Assembly: GCF_001640805.2 (NCBI RefSeq)
Contig: NC_066848.1
Coordinates: forward strand, 12,043,896 to 12,107,895
Length of the DNA stretch: 64,000 nucleotides
Direction of reading: 5' to 3'
DNA from: Lates calcarifer
Taxonomy: Eukaryota; Chordata; Actinopteri; Centropomidae
Positions 38,401 through 47,400 of the stretch are shown here, one piece after another. The position numbers and the translations under genes were made by a program. Under the pieces are notes generated by a model, which was not told the origin of the DNA, ran no database searches, and saw only the letters and a program-made list of their open reading frames with translations. The number at the start of each line of letters is the position of its first letter. The first letter of the stretch is position 1.

Positions 38401-41400
38401 AGTAAGCCATGAGAGTAGGACAGTGCATGAAACTAGGGGTGCATTTTACACTGTCAAACAAAAGCAGTCTCCATCTCCTCAAGGAAGTCCAGAAGATGAC
38501 ACTCTAGAACAAGTGACTTTCATGGATAGCTCTGGGAAAAGTCCTGTTACCCCTGAGACCCCCAGCTCAGAAGAAGTGAGTCTGACCTCAAGAACACCAG
38601 ACTCTGTGATAGGCTTCATGCCTGGCATGCCAAGCCCTATCCCAGAGGAGTCTGAAGAGGAAGAAGGAAAGACCTTCATCTACAAGGAGCCCTCGAAGGA
38701 AAAATCTAAGCCAGCTTCCTCAGAGAATCACAGTAAAAAACAGGATGTGGAGAGACATAAGTCAAAGGAGAAAAGAGTGGCTTATATAGAGTTTCCACCT
38801 CCTCCTCCCTTAGAGACAGAACAGTCTGACCCTGAGAAAAGGGGGTCGTGTGCTTCTTCTGAGGCAGAGACAGAGATGATGGAGGTAAACCTCCAAGAGG
38901 AGCATGATAGGCACCTCTTAGCAGAGCCAATCATCAGGGTCCAGCCTCCATCCCCTATTCCCCCCGGAGCTGATAACAGTGACTCCAGTGATGATGAGTC
39001 TGTCTTCCACCCCATCCCTATCAAAAAGTACACCTTCAAAATGAAAGAGGAGGGAGACAAACGACCGAAAAACAAACGATCAGAGAAAAATGGAAGTAAT
39101 AAAGAGTCTGGGATCAATGGTGTTGTAAAGGGGGAAGATGCTGACTTTGAGCAAAATGGCAATGACCAGTCAATCACTGACTGCTCCATAGCAACCACTG
39201 CTGAGTTCTCCCATGACACTGATGCAACTGAAATAGACTCTTTAGATGGGTATGACCTTCAAGATGAGGATGATGGACTGAGCGAAGACCCTAAGACATC
39301 AAGTTTGTCTAATGATGGAAAAACAACCGACCGCTCATTTAGTCAGTCCAAACTTGAAGTGATAGAAGAAGAAAAATGTGAAGAAGGTGGGGACAATGGA
39401 AAGACTAAAACTAGCACATCTTCAGTAAAAAGCAGTGGAGATGAAAAAGATTATACCCTAGAAGGCAGACATCCAGATAGGCAGGGCTTTGGAGACAACT
39501 ACTTTGCTTACCAACTTGAAGAGGAGCTGAATTCAACCTTTAAAACTGTTGCCACGAAAGGCCTGGACTTTGACCCCTGGTCCACCAAAGGGGGTGATAA
39601 TGAGGGAGTTTTTGAGTCCAAAACAAAAGAGGAGGACCCCAAGCCCTTTGGTTTATCGGTGGAGGACAAATCACAGGCTACAACACCTGACACAACCCCC
39701 GCTCGAACACCGACTGATGAGAGCACACCGACTAGTGAGCCTAACCCCTTCCCTTTCCACGAAGGGAAGATGTTTGAGATGACCCGCAGTGGTGCTATTG
39801 ACATGAGCAAGCGGGACTTTGTTGAAGAGAGGCTTCAGTTTTTCCAGATTGGTGAGCATTCCTCTGACCCTAAAACAGGGGAGAAGGGGAGAGGGGGCAA
39901 GAGCCTGGGGGTAATTTCCTCTCAGTCAAAAACAGGGGAGAGGGCCACAGTAGATGGGAAGGTGAATGTTATAGATACTACCACAGACAGCAGCACTACA
40001 CCAACAACACCAGCAGCAACAACAGCAAAATGCAGCCCTGCACAGCCTGGCAGTGACACTGGCTATACCGGTACTGATGCTCCCACCTGTGAAGCCATAG
40101 CTGAGACTGCCTCCTCATGCACAATCACAGCCTCTAAGGTTGATCCCAAATTACGCACTCCTATTAAGATGGGCATAGCTGCCTCTATAACTGTGAAAAA
40201 AGACTCAGGGGATCTCACAGATTGTAAAACTGAAATGTCACAGGGTCAGATGGTGCCAGAATACATCAGTATAGAGAGCCAGTGTACAGAGACTCAGTCT
40301 AGCAGACACACTGAGCCCAAGTTAGAGAGAAGAGATTACCCTTCTGAAAACTGCAACAACAACAATAACCTCGAGTCCTCCAGTGTCCAGGCCAACTACA
40401 TTCAGTGTGGTAGTGTGGTGTTTAATTTGCAGTCCTCCTCTGAGCCTACCCTTCAAAAAGCTAGCAGGATAGAAACACTGTGCTGTAGGGATTTAGAAGA
40501 GAGAGCAGATGTACACAACAGCAGTCAAGTGCAGGACCAAAAAAATGAAACAGTTAAAGAAAGTGAAGTGAAGCAGCCCAAGTCAAGGCTTCCAGTTAAA
40601 GCATCAGGGTGGTCATTTCACACGCAGGGAACAGCCATAGGGAAACAGAAGCCCAAACAAGCAGTGACGGTTGAGGTCAGGAAAAGAGGAGAGCCAGCCA
40701 TAGCCAAAGTAGAGCCCAGGTCTAGAATACCAATCAAGGATGTTAAAAAGAGCAGCCCTGCTGCTGCAGCTAGCTCACCTGTTTCAGTTCGAGTTGCCTC
40801 ACAGCCAACGAGGGCATTGGACTCAGAGAGAGCAGCCATACAGCTGCCCTCAAGGCTACCACTGAAGGACAGGCATCAGGTCAGCAGTGTCACAAGTGAG
40901 GGAGCATGTAGAAAGGACAGGCAGGAAAACCCTAGTGAAATTTGTAAGCGCACCATCGAATACTTTAAAGGCATTAGCGGGGAGACGCTAAAGTTGGTGG
41001 ACCGCCTGTCAGACGAGGAGAAAAAGACGCAGACAGAGCAGTCGGAGGAAGACAGCACCTCCCGGAGCACCTCTCTGTCGGACGCCTCCCAGCCTTCCCA
41101 GCCCTCCCAGCCCTCCCGCTCATCCAGGTCTGGTAGAGGTTCGAGGGCTGAGGCCGGGGCCGCGTCCGTAAGGGCAAAGGTGGCGACGACGGACAGGGCC
41201 TCCGGCAGTGAGAGGAGCAGGAGGAGTAGGCGGACTGGTGGGAAGGAGGGCAGTCAGGGACTCACAGGGTCTCGAACGCCTCCCATCGCGGAGATCAAGC
41301 CTAGTTTGTAAAACTTTCACACTATGTTTAAAATACATCTATATATTTCTATATTTCACTTTTAGTTGCATGACATCGTTGTGATCGTTTAATGGATTGA

Positions 41401-44400
41401 CTGGAATGCCTGTGGCGTGTTTACATATTCTCTTCAGAACAGTAGCTGTCATTTAAATTTCTTTTTTGTCATTGATGTACTGTGTACTGTATTGTCCTTG
41501 TTGCAAGATTCTCTTTCCTCTGTTCCCCTCCCCCTCTCAACCTATTTTAACCCCCTATGGTAGAGTGAGCATGCCAGCAGTAGTGACTGGTCCACTGGCA
41601 CAACCAGTCCCTTGTTTGACAACTCCCTGGTCTGTCTGTCTGTCTGTCTGTGCGGGGTGGCTACAGAGTTATTGTAGTAGTTTGTTCTTACAGAATTTTT
41701 CATGCTATCAATTGTCATTTAAACTAACTACTGTTGGCAAAGAACACACAAAGGCGTCTTCGCATGTTGACATTTTAGATCCTAACATAGAACTTTCCAC
41801 CCTAGATTTATAGAACTGAGTCTGTTGTCAAGAGTCGTGTTATGCTTTGTTTTGTGTGGTTCTCATGACAGTTACTGCCTGCCTAGAGGATACATACCAC
41901 AAACAGTCACAGAACACCACTTACTTGATGAACATGTTTAAGTTGCCCATAATGTCTCTAGTGTGAAATATCCTTTTCTTGCCATCCAGGGGTTATAATA
42001 TAACCTATATTACAGATTTATTACAGCAATATGCTAACCATTGTAATATAAATATTTTTAATACAACCTTGATTAATTCTGATGAATAAGTGGCCAGAAA
42101 AGGAAAATTATGTACATGTTTATTTTTCTCTTAGATTAGTGTATAGGGGGAGAGGAATGTGAATGTTATTGATGAGTCATTGTCATCTATCTTCCCAGGT
42201 CCCCAAAGTCCTTGTGAGCGAACGGACCTACGCATGGCTATCGTCGCAGATCACCTAGGACTCAGCTGGACAGGTGAAACAAATTCTTTCTCTCAGTCCT
42301 GAGCTCAGTTTCTCAGTACCTGACTTGCTTTCTTTCACAGTCTGAAATCCTGTTATTTACTGCCATCTTCAGGCTAACAGAATATCTTACATAGGGATTA
42401 TAATATTACATGTAGCCCTGAAAGGGGGGACCCATAGATCATTTAATGGGGACAAAAAGTATAGAGAATGAAACAGTCTCCCTGTTACAGAAAAGCATAT
42501 ATACAACATATATCTATAATGTAATTTAACTTCGGCAATTTGCATGTGTGCACAATGATTACAATGACAGACACTTAAATACTGTATGTTAAAGTTTGAA
42601 TATTTATGTCTGAGTTGCTATTTGTATCCCATCACAGAGTTGGCACGGGAGATGAACTTCACAGTGGATGAGATCAACCACATCAGACTAGAGAACCCCA
42701 ACTCTCTGACAGCACAGAGCTTCATGCTACTTAAGAAATGGGTCACCCGAGAAGGGAAAAACGCCACAAGTAAGACTATTTTTATATCTGAAAATGTTGT
42801 TTTTGTCTCCATTTCTCCCCTCTTGTCATGTCTTTCTTTCACTTTCTTTTTTCAGTCTTTTTGCTTATGATTTGAGGTAAAAAAAAAAAACAAACAAAAA
42901 AAACAACAAAAAAAACTTCAGAAGATTAACTTTTAATACTAGCTCATGAAAATGAAGTTTTTTTTCACAAGCATCTGTGTAGTCCATCTTAGTCTGAATA
43001 CTTTCTCTGTCTTCTTGTCTGTCCTCCTCACTCCCTTTCTGTCTGTCTTTTAATCACTCCCATCTCCTATCAGACATCTTGAAGCACCAATCTGGACAAG
43101 ATACTTTAGTTTAGAACAAGCTTGTTGTGTTTATTGTCCCAATCAACAACAAAAAGAAAATGCCCAATTTTACACTCTTTTCATAATAATGTTGCCTAAA
43201 AATGTACATATATATTTTTACTATATATTGTTCTCATTAGTAAAACATTAGGATAAGCAGTGTTGCTTAAATGTATAAACAAAATGTTCATTTCCTCCAC
43301 AGCGGATGCCTTAACTGCAGTGCTGACCAAAGTCAATCGGATGGATATTGTGACTTTACTGGAGGGCCCAATATTTGACTATGGTAACATTTCAGGCACG
43401 AGATGTTTTGCCGATGATAACGCTGTTTTCCGGGATCAGGCTGATGGTAAAGTTTAGCTCTGTCTAGCTGACCTCTTACCTCTCCCTGCTACCTTTTTTT
43501 GTTATGCCAGTGCATGGATCACATACAAATAGTCCTAGTGCAAATCACTAGAGAAGCTGATTAATAGTCAGATTTGGATTTTGTTCTGACAACTGGCTCT
43601 TGCTGTTCCCCAAATGCATCCCTGAATCCATTTTTTCCAGTTTATTTGCCAATGAAATAATAATGGTATTCTACTTTGATCCATCTTGTTTTTCAATTTA
43701 AATTATGAGTAATCAAATATTTAATATCACTTTAATGCACTGATTGAATTGGCTTCTGTTGAATGAACCACCGTGTCTGTTTAAATCAAGTCTTGCTCAG
43801 GGTAAATACTCCTCTACAAATCACAATTGTGTATCCAGTTGTCACAAATGAGCAATATCCACTGTTAAAATCCCAAGTGCATGCTGCATAATACATACAG
43901 CTTTAAATGTTCGTACAATTATGTCTGACTTAACTTAAATTATATAACCCTGTAGAGTCTGCTTTCCTCTTCATTTACTGTAGTTCTCCTAGTTCTCCTC
44001 CAGTTCCTCTGAGCCTTCCTTGGATAGATGAGAGAATCTCTTCCTCTGTGAAACCAGACTGCCTCCTCCTCCTCCTCCTCCTCCTCCTCCTCCTCCTGTT
44101 CCTCCTGCCTCCCATCACCTCCCCACAGCAGTATCCACTGCTAACAACAGCACATAACAGCTCTTAACAAGTTAAGAGTCATGTGTTGCTGATATCTACG
44201 TGTGCCCTCTCCTTATCCATCCCTCACATGCCTCTACTCCACAAATCCCTCAGTCATGTTATCCATTCATTGTCCTGTTATTCAAGTATGTTTCACACTA
44301 AACAATCTTTCATGTATTCCCGTTCCATCTCTGTTCAATTCACTTTTTGTTTCTTTTTATCTCCTCTGCATATCTCTTTCCCTATTCCTACCCCATAGTT

Positions 44401-47400
44401 TGCATCATTATCCCCCTAACACCCAGAAGCACTGAAGCTGCCTTCATCGTACAGACACCTAGCCCCTTCTTTCCAAGGCAGACCCCAACACCCCCACCCA
44501 CTCCCCTCACACCTACTGCAGCACTTCACTGCCGTCCCTTTTCCCCACGCCGCTCTCCGAGCTACGAGTCCTCCATTTCGCTCAAAGACTTGGCACCTCC
44601 AGCGCCCTTTGAACGGCCGCACTTTCTCTCCCCTGCTCCCCCATACCCCATACCTCAGTGTCCCCCCACTGACCCTCGTCAATCCCCCACCTTCCCATTC
44701 TCGCCCCACCCATCCTCCCCGATCCCCCTCATCACCTCACCTTTACCCTCCTCACCCGCTGCTAACTGTTCGTCACCCATTCCTTCCTCAGCCACCTCCG
44801 TCCCATCCTCACCCACCTCTCCCCCAACCACCCCCACCCACACCCCACCCACTGCAAACCCTTCACAACCTCTTGAACCAATCACCTCTTCTGTCGCAGT
44901 ATCCGGATCTACCCCTGACCTCCCCTGTGGTCCTGCTGCTTCCTCCAAACCTGCAACCACACCCTCCAACCTCACCCTCCAACCCTCCTCTGGGGTCCCT
45001 AACTCAAACGAATTCATCACCATACCCACCTCACCTTCTGCCATCGCCTCTCCAAGCAAAGAGTCTTTAGTGACCCAGCTGGCCTCCTCCTCCCGTCCTG
45101 TCTCCCCTCTCTCCTTGTCTACTCTCCCTCCCATCTCTCCCTCTGGGTCCCGTTGTCCTAGCCCCAGCCCTTCTTCCCCTCCCCTTCGTTCCCTGTCTCC
45201 CTGTCCTGTTTGCCAGTGTACCTGTGTGCCCTCCATCCCTCCACCTCCCACTCAAACTCACATCGACCCTTCCACAATGGAAATATTCATTTAGCATGCT
45301 CTGTCCTTTATCTTGCCCATTCTCCTCCCCTATTCCTTCTCACAACTCTCATCTCTCAACTATCTCATGTGAGCATGTAACAGAGCACCCTGGCAAATAT
45401 TAATATCTTACAGCCATCACATCCTACACTATATGATTAATATGGCCTTAAGTCACTTATATGTCCCACTTTTAACATTGCACCTCACCACAACTGTTGA
45501 ATGAACTAACTTAAAATCAGAACTACTGATAAACATGACATTGCTCTTATTATCACTGTCAAATTGAAGATACTTCTTTATATATCTTTAATATTTTATT
45601 GTGTTTTTTATTTGTGTCCAATATGGCATTTTCAAACAAATCCAGTCAAATGTATTGTATGTGTTTATTACATTGCTCTGCATATGTTTGAGAGTGGTTT
45701 TGTCATACTGCCATTACACAATGGCTGCTGACATATGACCATCTCAGCCAGTGGTTGTCTGGATACATGCTTTGCACTTCAACGTCTGTGCCATTGTCCA
45801 TGTCATAGGTGTACGTGTTAGGGTGTGCGTGTGTTTTTCGGTGGGTTATATTCTTTTGTGGCATGCTTCGGTGTATGTATGTCTCTACATTTGTCATCCT
45901 GTCACCTACAGATTATCAGAGCATTCTAGCGGAGCTGCAGTCCCCCGCCGCACTGCACTCTAACCCCCACTTCCTGGAGCCTGAACTCCCCATCACCCCC
46001 AACCCCTCCCTTGCTCACCACCAACCAGAACCAGACTCCCCTTTGCTGGCCGACTCCCAGCCTCAGCCCTTGCCCTGGAGCCCGGAGATAGAGCCAGGTA
46101 GTGGAGAGCCAGACAGCCCTCCAAGGAGCCCCCCCAGACCCTGTGAGCTCGCCTTGTCCTTCCCAGTCTTTGAACTCCCCGATCCCGTACCCTCCAAGGT
46201 CAGAAAACCCCACATCGCTCTGAATGACCAGCTGCTTTTGAGCGAGGAGGAGGACAGGTCTTTTCATGAAATGGAGCTGAGCCACAGGCCCAAGTCACAC
46301 TCCTTCCCCGCGATGTGTGAATTAGACACTGACCTGGCTTACTCCACATCTTCCCCTTCACTGTCATCAGTATTATCAATAACCCCTTCATCGCCTGACA
46401 TAGCACAAATGGGAGACACAGGAGTGCAGATGGGTGCCCCCAATGGGGTACAGGAGGATGTAGGTTTGGAAGTAGGTGAAAAGGAAGTGGCAGAAGAAAT
46501 AGTGAAGGTTGTTGAGATGGTTGCAGCAGAGGTAGCAGAGGGAAATGGATTAGTGGAAAAGTGGGTAGAGCAGGATTTGATTAAAAACGTGGAAAGAAAA
46601 TGTGAGATGATAACAAAAGATAGGTCAAAGTTGGCAGAAGAAAATAGCATTTCAGTTGAACAGAAGGAGGGGTCTGCAGAGGAAGAGAAAGATGTGATAA
46701 ATAAACAGCAAATCCTTGTTCAAGATGGGACTCAGGGGACATTCTGTGAGGTGGAAGAGGTGAGACATGTGCAGAATCTGGCAGAAGAACAGCATGATTT
46801 GATAGAACCTGTGATTGAAGTGGAAGAAGGTTGTACCTCAGTAGAAGCAGTGACTGTCAAAGCGGATATTGATGAAAAACCAGAGGTACAAAAGGTGGAT
46901 GGGGGCAGTGAGGAAGGGGTCTTTGAGGGTGACAGGATGGATAACACAGATGGAGAACTGCAGCTTAAAGATGAAGGAGAGCTGTGTGGCAGTGAGAGAG
47001 ATATTTGCAGGACATCAGAGGGGGACCAGGTAGCGGAGGACCAGGCTGTGGCTCGTCTCTCCCCTCAGGCCTGGGTTGAGGCACTTGGAGAACTTCAGTC
47101 CAGTGAGTCTGGATCCAATGAGGAAGAGGAGGAGGAACACAGAGATAAGGAAATCACAGAAGAGACATGTGGATCTCTGTTGGAGGAGGTGAAGCAAGAA
47201 GAAGGCTCAGAGGAGAAGGAGGAGGACGAAGAGATGACCGAGGCCAGGGTTCAGGAGGTTCTTGATCAGGTTGAACAGGCAGAAAAAGACGTGTGTTCAC
47301 TTTCAGGTTGGCACAGTGATTCATCCAGCGTCAATGTGGAACCACCAACGCCAGGCCGCAGTGTCAGCTCAGACCTGCTGGACAGACGGGAAAGGTAAGT

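Noticed and set aside
44679..45251. 190-codon minus-strand frame (Gly/Glu-rich) opposite the Pro-rich exon.
   Set aside because: It is the complement of CT-rich DNA, which yields Gly/Glu-rich frames without stops by composition.
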